64,000 nucleotides of DNA from assembly GCA_028551475.1 (NCBI GenBank), contig CM052355.1, positions 27,741,580 through 27,805,579 of the forward strand. The letters are read 5' to 3'. The notes below the pieces were generated by a model, which saw only the letters and a list, made by a program, of their open reading frames with translations, ran no database searches and was not told the origin of the DNA. Each line of letters opens with the position of its first letter. Position 1 is the first letter of the stretch. Shown piece after piece: positions 37,561-46,825 of the stretch. Source of the DNA: Casuarina equisetifolia. Lineage: Eukaryota; Streptophyta; Magnoliopsida; Fagales; Casuarinaceae. The translations under genes were made by a program, and so were the position numbers.

Positions 37561-38523
37561 GCTAGCTCAGCCTCTGTGCCTCTTCCATGAATTCAGTCTT
37601 TGTTACAAATTCTGAAGCTCTCTATATTCTTCTGTTCTTCAGTTTCTTTTTGTTAGATTATCAATTCTTCTGCACGATGTACAACCCCGGGCTTCGCTGA
37701 ATTGTATAATCTGTGACGATGAAAGCCCCAATACTCGTGCTAGAACGACGATGTCAAGTGTTGCAGTTCAGCCTTCCTTTTGTCTCCACGGCTGAGCTGT
37801 GTCAAATCGGCGTCTACATCTCTCTCCCTCTATCTCTCTCTCTCTGTCTCTAAATGGAAACTCTAGTAGGTTTTATCTGGCCTCGCTACACCTTTAGCTT
37901 GTTTTCGCGTTAAAGATCGATGAGAATAAGGCTAGTCTATGAGGCAAAGAGTGATCTTGGCGGTTTTCACGTGGGGGCCTATCTTTTTCATGGTTTTGCC
38001 TCTAAAAAAATCTGCTATAGATCTGTTTTACTTCCTGCTTATAGGACTAAACTTTTAATCTTTTGATCATCTTCCTTTCTGGAAAATATGTTAAAAGATG
38101 TGTTGTGTTTTGTATGAGGGCTGTTGGCGATGATTATATTTTATCCGCGCTTCTGAGAGAAATCGATGAAGCATAAAAAGGTAGAATGGTTGAATTTCTT
38201 GATATGAGCCGACTTGGATTGGAGTTCAGATTCAGAAAAATACTAACTTTTCTATTTTTGAACTTTGAAATTTTATCAATACAATTTGCATGGACAAAAT
38301 GGCAGTGAGGATTAAATTACAGCTTTAATGCCAGTTCTGCTTCAGAAAATTCTTGATTGAGAAGCTGTTATATATTCTGAGCCTGTTAAAATCTTTTATT
38401 TGTTTTTGAAATTACTAAAATGATCTGTGGCTTTTGAAGCCTTTGTGTTGAAATTAGTCTGCTCTATTGTTTGGTTTATGGCATTGGACGAAATGTTTAA
38501 TATTCCATTGTTTGGTTGGTAGA

Positions 38524-38640
38524 AATCAATGATGTTTTGTCCATGGTTTGAGATTAGTTATCTTCAAGACCCTGTTTTCAGGGAGAACCTACTTGAGGCT
38601 GCTAAATCATAGTAAGAAATTACCGGACCATTCTGAGGTT
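38524..38640 (+). ncRNA. Structured RNA unit a (box C/D-like)
   Basis: ATGATGT (38529-38535) resembles a C box and CTGA (38633-38636) a D box. Between them TCAAG pairs with CTTGA, enclosing CCCTG-TTTT-CAGGG, and the 3' side of the helix carries the unpaired AGAACCTA shared by all three units. No clean terminal stem flanks the boxes, so the outer limits are uncertain. Confidence 0.4.
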
Positions 38641-38742
38641 TTTGGCAAATAAAAAAAATTTCTTGTTTCTGTTCTTAAGGTATGTGTTGTGTTAGTTTTC
38701 TTCAATTTTGTATCCATAGTTTTTGTGATAATGCTTTTAAGA

Positions 38743-38862
38743 TGCTAATGATGATATGATCCAACTTGTCTGAGGTGTTGTGGAACCAAGACCTTGCTTT
38801 GCGAGGAGAACCTACTTGGGGAAGCTACATTCATGTGAAATAAATGGATCTGACTGAGGCTA
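38743..38862 (+). ncRNA. Structured RNA unit b (box C/D-like)
   Basis: A perfect C box ATGATGA (38748-38754) and tandem D boxes CTGACTGA (38850-38857) bracket the same hairpin. CCAAG pairs with CTTGG, the inner helix is CCTTGC with GCGAGG, and AGAACCTA is again unpaired on the 3' side. The inner helix sequence differs from unit a but pairing is kept. Confidence 0.45.
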
Positions 38863-39070
38863 TAATAACCTTTGGAGCCAAAATTGGCTTTCCTATTATT
38901 AGTGGATCGCAAAAATAGTGTTAATAATATTTTGATTCTTGTGGGGTGTCCTTTGTCTCTAGTTTGATGTTCTGTTCTACATGTCGTGTGAATTCTTTTG
39001 AGTTGTCCCTTCAACCGTCTATTAGTTTGAGTTGATGATGTTTATGCTCGTAGGATTAGTTCTTTTGTCA

Positions 39071-39195
39071 CTTGCCAATGATGGTTTCAATCCAACTTGA
39101 ATGAGGGCCACCGGACCCAAGTCCCCGTCTTTGGGGAGAACCTACTTGGTGAAACCTGCGGTTTCCTTTGACAGCAACAATGAAAGCTGAGGCAA
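39071..39195 (+). ncRNA. Structured RNA unit c (best box C/D candidate)
   Basis: C-box-like ATGATGG (39078-39084) and D box CTGA (39187-39190) are flanked by TTGCC and GGCAA, which form the terminal stem expected of a box C/D snoRNA. The shared internal hairpin is present: CCAAG with CTTGG, TCCCC with GGGGA, and unpaired AGAACCTA. At about 120 nt it is longer than most box C/D guides. The rRNA or snRNA target cannot be assigned without a search. Confidence 0.5.
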
Positions 39196-39200
39196 TTCTT

Positions 39201-39874
39201 GCTTGTCAATGTTGTGTCTATTATCCTGGATAATGGCGATTGAAACCAGTATTGAGTCTTATCACATAAATCATGCGTAGGTTACTTTTAAACTGACATT
39301 GGGATTACTTTGGAAGGCGCTCTTTTCACTGATAGGTCCTGCTGTTGTGGTAATCTTGTTTGCACAAATCTTACGGTGATTTTCCTCAGGTCTTGGTTCG
39401 AGTTTAACTATACTTATCACCTAGCTCAAGTGGGTGTGGAGTCTGAAAAACTCGGAAATTGTGTGTTGTCATCAGCTTCTTCTCCCGTACTTCCACGAGA
39501 TTGGAGTTAAATAACAGCACAACATTCACAACTTGTTAATAACCACAGTTGGAGGAACTTGTTTGTGCAGGTGGCTAGAGAGTGCAGGACTTTGTTGAAG
39601 ATGCATCTGTTTTTGTTGGCTCATTGTTGAATACCGAGTTAGCGTTTGTGGTTAGGGTTCATGTATTTGATGGAACTTAAATGTTATAATTTTCTTCCTT
39701 ATGAAATTTCCAATATGTACTCATTGGCTTCATGTTATAGTATTCATCAAAATCAGCAGATACAGTAAACTGGAAACCACTGATACTGCAAAATCGAGCG
39801 TATCTAATACAATCTTTCTATATGCACCAGACGTGCATTGTCCTAAAGAACTAGAATTGAAAACCCGGGTCCAA
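39201..39874. other. Spacer between ncRNA region and Agenet gene
   Basis: No gene is supported. A 66-codon frame at 39310-39510 has no features, and the right part is the probable 3' UTR of the minus-strand Agenet gene. Confidence 0.4.
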
Positions 39875-40534
39875 CTATAATACGTCCTCGGGGTCAGTGT
39901 GGCAAGATTCGGCATCAGAAGAGCCGCTCTCGTCTGCATTGCCGCTTTCGTCGCCTTCACTGCCGCTGCTTGCAGAAAAATAACGAGCTAGGCTCCGGCG
40001 ATCTTCGTCCAATATTAGTCGCGGTTTGTCCTCAAGACGGCGCCTCTGGGCCCTAGTATTTTTCTTGATCGGAGAACAATTGGTGCACTTCTTCCTCTTG
40101 GCGCAAGAGTACATCCGTTTCTCCATGCTTTTAACTACAGAGTCGTTTCCAAGTAAACGCCACTTTTTACCCGTCCAATATTGTCGGGGCCGCAGTAAAG
40201 ATTTGTCCACGACTAAGCTTGCGGACTCTCCGACCAGACGAATCAGGAAGTCGTGCTCCGTCACAGCCTTCAAGAATGTTGCCGTTTTCCACGAAATCCA
40301 GTCATGGAACTCCACAACATCACCTGGCAGCAGTTCAGCCTCAACCTCCAGAGGCGGTGGACAGGGCCTTACCGCCCCTCTTGGAGGATTCTCCACCATT
40401 TCGCCGCCGTGGCCATACTTGACAGTGCACCGATACACATTACTGTGTATCACTTCTCCACAGACCCATGTGCCTACATTAGCCACCTTCTTGCTAAAAA
40501 ACTCAACTTTGGTCCCTGCACTGAGAATTAACAT
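39875..40534 (-). CDS. Agenet (Tudor-like) domain protein
   Basis: An intronless frame of 219 aa starting MLILSAGTKVEFF. The N-terminal half holds two Agenet-type Tudor modules: GTKVEFF..TWVCGEVI..YRCTVKYG, then LLPGDVVEFHDWISWKTATFL..DFLIRLVG..LRPRQYW. The pattern resembles the DUF724/Agenet family, whose members bind modified histones or RNA, some with roles in transport or flowering. After residue about 150 comes a basic stretch (KRKKCTNCSPIKKNTRAQRRR), probably a nuclear signal, then an acidic Ser-rich tail. The frame stays open 25 codons upstream, but that extension translates the TA microsatellite (IYIYIY), so the inner ATG is preferred. The protein is short for this family and could be a truncated relative, or one of the small single-pair Agenet proteins. 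Confidence 0.75.
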   Translation of the reverse strand: MLILSAGTKVEFFSKKVANVGTWVCGEVIHSNVYRCTVKYGHGGEMVENPPRGAVRPCPPPLEVEAELLPGDVVEFHDWISWKTATFLKAVTEHDFLIRLVGESASLVVDKSLLRPRQYWTGKKWRLLGNDSVVKSMEKRMYSCAKRKKCTNCSPIKKNTRAQRRRLEDKPRLILDEDRRSLARYFSASSGSEGDESGNADESGSSDAESCHTDPEDVL

Positions 40535-40581
40535 GATGGCAGAGAGAATTGTAATTGTTAAAGTAAATCTACGGTAAAAGG

Positions 40582-40604
40582 ATATATATATATATATATA
40601 TATA
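40582..40604. repeat. TA dinucleotide microsatellite
   Basis: About eleven TA units lie roughly 50 bp upstream of the Agenet ATG, where they could also serve as a TATA region for that minus-strand gene. Confidence 0.85.
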
Positions 40605-40607
40605 CAC

Positions 40608-40818
40608 ACAATTTTGGGATTCCTAGTCCAAATAGAATTAGGAAGGGTTTAACGGACGTCATGTTATTTTAACGGCAACAATTTTGGTATTCCTAGTCCA
40701 AATAGAATTAGGAAGGCTTTAACGGACGTCATATTATTTGTAACGGCTACAATTTTGGTATTCCTAGTCCAAATAGAATTAGGATGGGTTTAACGGACGT
40801 ATGTTATTTTTAACGGCC
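40608..40818. repeat. Three-unit promoter minisatellite (about 70 bp)
   Basis: Units start near 40608, 40678 and 40749, each with ACAATTTTGGTATTCCTAG, then CAAATAGAATTAGG, TTTAACGGACG and TAACGGC. The units are well over 85% alike. The arm CCTA...TAGG gives each unit dyad character, and each holds two AACGG cores. The array lies 75-285 bp upstream of the Agenet ATG. Confidence 0.9.
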
Positions 40819-41600
40819 AGGAAAACTACCGTTATATTTAAAGTATTAAAACCCACAATATAGAGAGGCGGCGGCCGCCTGGCTGGTGCCGCTCCGTGCT
40901 AAAACGACTGAAGTGTTGTTTTAAACGAGTCCGTTTAGTTCCATCCGATCACCGTCTCTTCTGCCAATGTTGTTTAGCTCTACATTCTGTAATAAAATTC
41001 GTTTTAGCTACATTCTGTCTACTAGTTTTGCTAATAAGGATTGGGAATATTGAAATTAAAAGGCAAGGTTTAGACCAAGGGTTAGTGAGTACAATTTTCT
41101 TCACATTATTCTCGCCGGCGGGATTGCTTTGTTTTGATGAATTAATGAACCATCTAAAGTATTGGATTTGTAGTCAAAATACAAATCAAGAGAAAATCTC
41201 TCATAAATAAGGTAAGCAAGATGGTTTAGACCAATAACTTAATATGGAGAAGAATGGCAAATCCTGGGACACTAAAACTGGTGGAACATGTCAAAATCGT
41301 TGTCTTCGCTGATAAAACCAACTTATATATGAACAGGACCGAGGAAACAAATGGATGGTCTTCCAGCTTTCGGACATGAAGATTGATACAACATATGCAC
41401 TGCTCTCAGTTCAGGATGTCAACCTTTTCCAGAGAACATGGTGTTCTACAAATTGACGACCCTCTCCACAGCCATTCTCTAACTCGTCATCAGGCCTGGT
41501 CTTTTTCTCCGCCGTTATCCCGAGACTGGCATAATGAGATCAAGTGGAGCCAACATATGCCCATCTTCTTCACGAGAAAATAGTTTGAAATTCACTGTTA
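40819..41600. other. Spacer between Agenet and PPR genes
   Basis: Short GC-rich patch near 40865-40900, then unremarkable DNA. No exons are visible; the right part would be the 3' UTR of the minus-strand PPR gene. Confidence 0.45.
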
Positions 41601-42887
41601 TTAATCCTGATATACTATCCAGCTACTACCAGGGGCAACCTTAACTCCTCTTTCCTTCATCTCCCTTCTCATTTTTTCAGCTTCCTCATGCCTCCCTAGA
41701 CAAGCATATATTCCAGCCAAGAGTACATAGTTCGCAGGATTATCAGGTTCAATCTCGGACAAAGCTTTCCCCGCAATTTCTGCAAGCTCCGTCTCTCCAT
41801 GAGTCCGACATGCCCCAAGAAGAGCACCCCAAGCTTTTGCTGTCACTTTTACTGGCATTTCTCGTATTACTTGATATGCATCATATAATCTCCCAGCTCT
41901 GCTTAACACATCCACTAAACATGAGTAGTGATCACTACTTGGTTCCACACCATAATCGGTGCGCATTCGAGCAAAGTAATCCAATGCTTCATCAGCTAAC
42001 CCTGTATGGCTACAAGCTTTCAAGACGCCCAGAAAGGTGATCTCGTCAGGCCGCACTTTTGCCAATTCCATCTGTTGAAAAATGTCGAGAGCAGTTTCTG
42101 CCTCCCCATGAAGTGCATATGCTGATATTAAGCTGCTCCATGCAACCACATCTCTTTCCCGCATACCGCAAAACACATTATGCGCATTTGCAAGACATCC
42201 AGATCGCCCATAGGCTTCCACTAAGCCACTGCTCAGCTGGAGATGCGAATCAATATCATTCCTAATTGCATAACCATGAATTTCCTTAATCAAGTTCAAA
42301 GCTGCGACACCTACACAAGCAGGTAATAGAGCAAGAAGCGTTATAACATTCGGCTTAAACCCCAGTTCCCTCATCCGCCGATAAAATGCAATCGCCTTAA
42401 ACGACCCATCATCCAAACCTGCCAAACCGGCTATGATTGGATTGTAAGTTGACACATTGGGCACAACATCCATGACTTCAAACAATCTCAAAGCCTCAAC
42501 AACGCAATTAGAATGCGTGTAGGTCGATATCATAGCATTCCACACAACAACATTTCGGTTGGGAATTTCATCGAACAACTTGCGTGATGGCAAAACCGAG
42601 ACGCACTTGCCATACATATCAACAAGCGCACAGGCGACAAACAGGTTTGAGAGGAAGGAGGATTTGGCAACATGGGCATGGATAGCGATGCCAAGTTGAG
42701 GGCGGCAGATTGCAGCGCAAGACTTGAGGACGAGGGAGAAGACATGGGGGTCGAGAGCAAGTGCAAGGGAGCTTCGCATGTGGTGGAAAAGAGAGAGGGC
42801 TTGGTCATGGCGACCTTGGTTGACGTGCGAGGACAAGAGCTTGGTAAAGGAAAGGAGGCGCAGATGGTTGGAGGCGTAGGAGCCCAT
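41601..42887 (-). CDS. PLS-E class pentatricopeptide repeat protein (At1g03510-like)
   Basis: An intronless gene for a 428-aa organellar PPR protein. Repeats alternate in the P-L-S pattern: HVFSLVLKSCAAI, NLFVACALVDMYGKCG-like NLFVACALVDMYGKC, NVVVWNAMISTYTH, NVITLLALLPACVG, DVVAWSSLISAYALHG, DEITFLGVLKACSH and DHYSCLVDVLSRAG. The C-terminus AWGALLGACRTHGETELAEIAG..NPANYVLLAGIYA..GSSWIV is a standard E domain, and there is no DYW domain. E-class PPR proteins usually help C-to-U RNA editing in plastids or mitochondria, recruiting a DYW deaminase in trans. Length and ending match my memory of Arabidopsis At1g03510 (429 aa). A long targeting peptide is not obvious before the first repeat. Confidence 0.88.
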   Translation of the reverse strand: MGSYASNHLRLLSFTKLLSSHVNQGRHDQALSLFHHMRSSLALALDPHVFSLVLKSCAAICRPQLGIAIHAHVAKSSFLSNLFVACALVDMYGKCVSVLPSRKLFDEIPNRNVVVWNAMISTYTHSNCVVEALRLFEVMDVVPNVSTYNPIIAGLAGLDDGSFKAIAFYRRMRELGFKPNVITLLALLPACVGVAALNLIKEIHGYAIRNDIDSHLQLSSGLVEAYGRSGCLANAHNVFCGMRERDVVAWSSLISAYALHGEAETALDIFQQMELAKVRPDEITFLGVLKACSHTGLADEALDYFARMRTDYGVEPSSDHYSCLVDVLSRAGRLYDAYQVIREMPVKVTAKAWGALLGACRTHGETELAEIAGKALSEIEPDNPANYVLLAGIYACLGRHEEAEKMRREMKERGVKVAPGSSWIVYQD

Positions 42888-43004
42888 GTTTGTGGAAAAG
42901 CTCTTGGGCCCGTTTGCTTAAATATTTGAATCATTCCCAATTTCCTTACTCTAGGGTTCATATAATACAAGGGATTGGAATAAAAAGACCCCAGACACTC
43001 GTGA

Positions 43005-43041
<37 letters not shown>

Positions 43042-43848
43042 ATATTTATGAAAATGATTAAAAATGTTTAGATAAATTAGACAAACTTTACAATGTTTTA
43101 AGCATAATTATTATTTTACAATTAAAAATTTTAATTGTACTACATCAACTTCATCACTTACATAGAGTAACTAAGTCAATTTTTATAACTTATGTAAAGT
43201 GTGGTGAGCTAGGGACCAACCAATGTGTTTGATATGCATTTTCTAAACATGCTAATCATTAGAGACAACAAATAACCCATCTATGAGCTAAAAGGGTATT
43301 TTCAATTGAGATTTCATTTTTAAGTTTAAGCACATTAAAATATATAAAAACAACATTATTGTTGTAATATATTAGTCTCACCAAAAAAATTTGAGTGCAG
43401 GTCTTTAGATTAACCATCTAGAGTTTGAGATATGTTTCCTTAACCTACTAATCATCGGAGACAATTAATTACCTATATGTGTGCTGAAAAAGTATCTTGG
43501 ATTAAAATTTCATTTTTAAGTTTTTGATACATTGAAGTATTTTCTTAGAATAGAAACAACAAGTAAAATGCTATGATGGATATTGATAGTATTGATAAAA
43601 AAAAAAGTATATTCTAATTATTCCTTAACAGACATAAATTAAAAAAAAAAAAACTAGAAAAATCTAAGTATATGGTAATTTCGCTGTCTCAAACATTATA
43701 AGATTCTGTGATGTCTTGTGGACAACTCTAGTGGGTAGGTAAGGTCGGTGCGTAAATACTGGAATACAAAAAGGACACCGAATACTTTTACAAATCATTT
43801 ATTGGTCCTGAGTATTTATTCTCCCTTACAGTTTTTTCCTATTCTTGC
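42888..43848. other. AT-rich spacer before TIC20-IV
   Basis: No genes are visible. A GA microsatellite occurs near the left end; the remainder is AT-rich with two similar sentences of sequence around 43260-43330 and 43440-43510 (both with ACAA..AACCCATCTATG/ACCTATATG and CATTTTTAAGTTT), a possible old duplication. The last 100 bp are the TIC20-IV promoter and leader. Confidence 0.45.
43010..43039. repeat. GA dinucleotide microsatellite
   Basis: About fifteen GA units upstream of the PLS-E PPR gene; a simple length-variable repeat. Confidence 0.95.
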
Positions 43849-43913
43849 ATGAGAAGCAAACGGCGCTGGTTTCAAAGGGTCTCTCTTTCGAGAGTTTTCG
43901 ATACCCCCCAGCC

Positions 43914-46825
43914 ATGCCCGCTTTGCCCGCCGTCGCGGCTCGGCCTGCCGTAGCCCCTCGCCCCCTCGTCGACCGCCCGCGCCCGCTCTTCTCTGTGGCA
44001 GCTGTGGCTGCCTTCGTTGGCTATCGGTAACGCTTCTTTTATCTCTTTTCTCTCTTTTCTCTTCCGGTTTCGTATGGAAAAAAGGGAGACGAAAGCTGAG
44101 TGAAAGAGGAGAAAAGCACTTGATTTGTGAATGTCTGTTTCTTAGTTTTTAGTTTCCTTTGCTCGCTTTTGTTGTTGCGGGCGTGATCTGTGATTTCGCA
44201 AAGATGTCTGATTTCGTCGGTAGAAACGAGGGAACGTTGGCGAATGCCTTGAATGGTTGTAGGTGGTTTTGGTATGTCCGCGTCCGCGTGATTTTACCTT
44301 TGTGTAGTTTTTAGCTTTCCCATGAGGAGAAAGGTAATTGGTGTTGTAAGATTGTGTTCTTAACATCAAAGCCTTCTGTGCAAAGGCGTTCTTCGTGTAT
44401 ATAATTGAATTTGTTAAGAACAATGTTGGCAGATGGTAGATTTGTGTCTGCCGAGCTGATTGGGACCTAGATGCTGATAAATTCTCAAGATTTTTAGCAT
44501 ATCACTTGATATCGATGTCTTCGGATGCTGAACCAAGCTAATGTTTCGATAAATTTTGTTATTTGCAGAACTATTATCGCTGAATTGTTAGCTCTACGAT
44601 ACTGAAGCTATTATATACAAATAGTTGAAGGAACTGGCTTCGTTGTTTTGAGGATTAACATATTGTTAAATATGATATATGGAGTTTTAGGGTATAAAAA
44701 GAGCTGATTGCAGCATCTAAGAACAGTACTCTATGCTGCTTTAGGGAGTTTTGGAGGTGCTTAGAGTCTTTTTCTTTGTTATTTATTTATTTATTTTAGG
44801 TATGTTTTCTCCTTTTTGATTTTATAGTTCGAAAAGAACATGGTGAGAAACAGATTTTCCATATTGGAAATTGCTGAGGTTTGGACAAATTTAAGAACCA
44901 AGAAAACGTGATAGATAAAGGGAAATATAGGACGTTTTGATGAGTTGTGACTACGGTTTTTCTTGCTTTGATTTCGAGGCAAAGCGTTTTCGAATTTTGG
45001 GTATGATAACAATTCAAATTCCAATTTTAAATTTTTCCTGGTTGCTCACTGGTTTCATGATAAAATATAACAAATTTTGGCATATGATTAAGCAGTCTTA
45101 CTATTGGTTGTAATTTGCAAAAGCTTCTTACATGACTTAGGCTGTCACCATTCTAAATTGATTGCCAAGGAGTTATATAATATTATAATATTAAAGAGCT
45201 TTATATAGCTATCATGCAGCTTGGTGGTGCTAAAAGAACCGAAGAGTTTGTGTTTTTTGCTCTGGAATTGCATACTAATGCTCCAATGCGGAAATTTTCT
45301 AGGATCATTTTCCTATCTTGTTTTTGCACCTGGTATATGGCTGTTTATTCTTTTGCTTGTTTTGACCAAAATTCATTCTTAGGGGGGTAAAAATGTGGAC
45401 ACAAGTGAAGTGGCTTAGCGTGTGTGTTCTGTTTGTGCTGAAATAAGAATTAGTTGCCCCCCCCAACCTTTTTTTTTCCCCACAAATCTCTTCTTTTGCT
45501 AGGATTTAGATAGTATTCAACGAACTGTAGCTGATTCCAAAAGAAAAAGAGCAGTCAAATAGGAAACAAGTGGATCTCTTAGTGTGGGTGATAAATTTAT
45601 GTGTTGTCATTCTAATGCTGCTGTGGGTTTTTAACTCCAGGAATAAAGATGCAATCTTGGAAAGATGTCAGTCTTTAAGCCAGAAATGGACTGCATTTAA
45701 GCCCTTGGCTCATCGTGGAGTCGTAGCATGCACGTCTAAAGGTATATTAATTTCCTTCCCTCTCCTTCTCTCCTCTGACCTCTTTTTTTTCTTCCCCACA
45801 CAACACCTACACCACCCCCCCCCCCCTCCCGGTCCACAAACAACCTCTCTGGCATCTTTGAGTACCGGAACTAGTTTGTTGCTCGTAGCACTCTTAAGTT
45901 TGGTCTTATGGAACTAAGAATACCAGTTTGCATTTGGCCTTGGCTTTGGACAACAGTCTGATGTTCTTTTCTTTTGCTGTATACCTGTCTGATGTGGTTG
46001 TTCGTTGGGAAGAATTCCTCACCTGCCTAACTCGTCTAATACCATAGTTTTTTTTTTTCACTAAAATGACATATCTAAATATTATTAAGAAGTCTGCTGG
46101 TTGTTGAATAGATCAACATCCCAAAGATCATGGATAGCTTCTAATATTCTATTGTATAATCCGCAGGAATGTCATTCCCATGTCTTTCCTCTACATCGTC
46201 TCCTTTCTTAGGTAGGGATCAAGGTGCCCTGTTGCGTAAAATTCCTCTGTTGCCCAAACGAAGCAACTCTATAATGCCCGTGCAAGCATCTAAGGATAGT
46301 CCATTCAAATGCCGAATCCCGAAAATAGATGAGAAGCCAGAATGGTGGTGCAGGATTTTGGCATGTCTTCCATATCTCTTAGCTTTGATGATGTCCGAGA
46401 CAGCGTTTTATCTCCAACCCTTCCTTGAACGATACGAGTTCCTTGAGAATTTGTTTTACTATATCCCAGGGGCAGTTAAGAGGTTACCTTGGTGGTTTCA
46501 GTTTATACATTTCTACTTTGCATACTTAGGAGTGGTGCAGAATGATAAATGGCCCCCCTATTTACGGTTCCATGTGGCCATGGGCTTTTTACTTGAATCA
46601 GCATTGCTAGTGGTTGTGCATTCAAGCAATTTCTTGCCTCTTATACATTTTCAAGGTACCTTTGGGTTATACTATTGGGCAGCTGTGGGATTCTTGTATA
46701 TTTTAATGAACATGGAGTGTGTGAGATGTGCTCTTGCCGGTTCATATGCTAGACTCCCCTTGATTAGTGATAATGCATTTATCCATATTCTTTTTAGAAT
46801 GAGGGGATACCATCGGCCATTTTAG
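43914..46825 (+). CDS. TIC20-IV: TIC20-IV, chloroplast inner-envelope translocon protein
   Basis: Encodes a TIC20-type channel component of the inner envelope protein import machinery. Exons 43914-44026, 45641-45741 and 46167-46825 join in frame to give 290 aa. The conserved core lies in exon 3: KIDEKPEWWCRILACLPYLLALMM, FYYIPGAVKRLPWWFQF, NDKWPPYLRFHVAMG and a last helix near YYWAAVGFLYILMN, making four membrane helices. The N-terminus from exon 1 is GC-rich and Ala/Pro/Arg-rich (MPALPAVAARPAVAPRPL). An alternative is translation from the exon 3 ATG at 46169, giving 218 aa whose start (MSFPCLSSTSSPF) also looks like a transit peptide; exons 1-2 would then be leader. The frame staying open across both splices favours the long form. 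A partial duplicate lies 4.4 kb downstream. Confidence 0.88.

Larger units (their letters stand above)
37585..39200 (+). ncRNA. Candidate non-coding transcript hosting snoRNA-like units
   Basis: Downstream of the site II/telo-box promoter there is about 1.6 kb with no open frame of note, but with three related structured units (listed separately) and several RTGATGA/CTGA pairs. Plant snoRNA clusters are often made as polycistronic or intronic transcripts from this promoter type. Start is placed about 30 bp after the TATA box; the 3' end is only the end of the last unit. Splice sites cannot be fixed. Confidence 0.4.

Noticed and set aside
37715-37792. A possible fourth box C/D unit near the start of the ncRNA region
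   Set aside because: The C-box candidate (GACGATGA) is imperfect, the shared hairpin and AGAACCTA motif are absent, and there is no terminal stem.
40535-40609. Upstream extension of the Agenet frame
   Set aside because: It translates the TA microsatellite into an Ile-Tyr run, and the domain starts right after the inner methionine.
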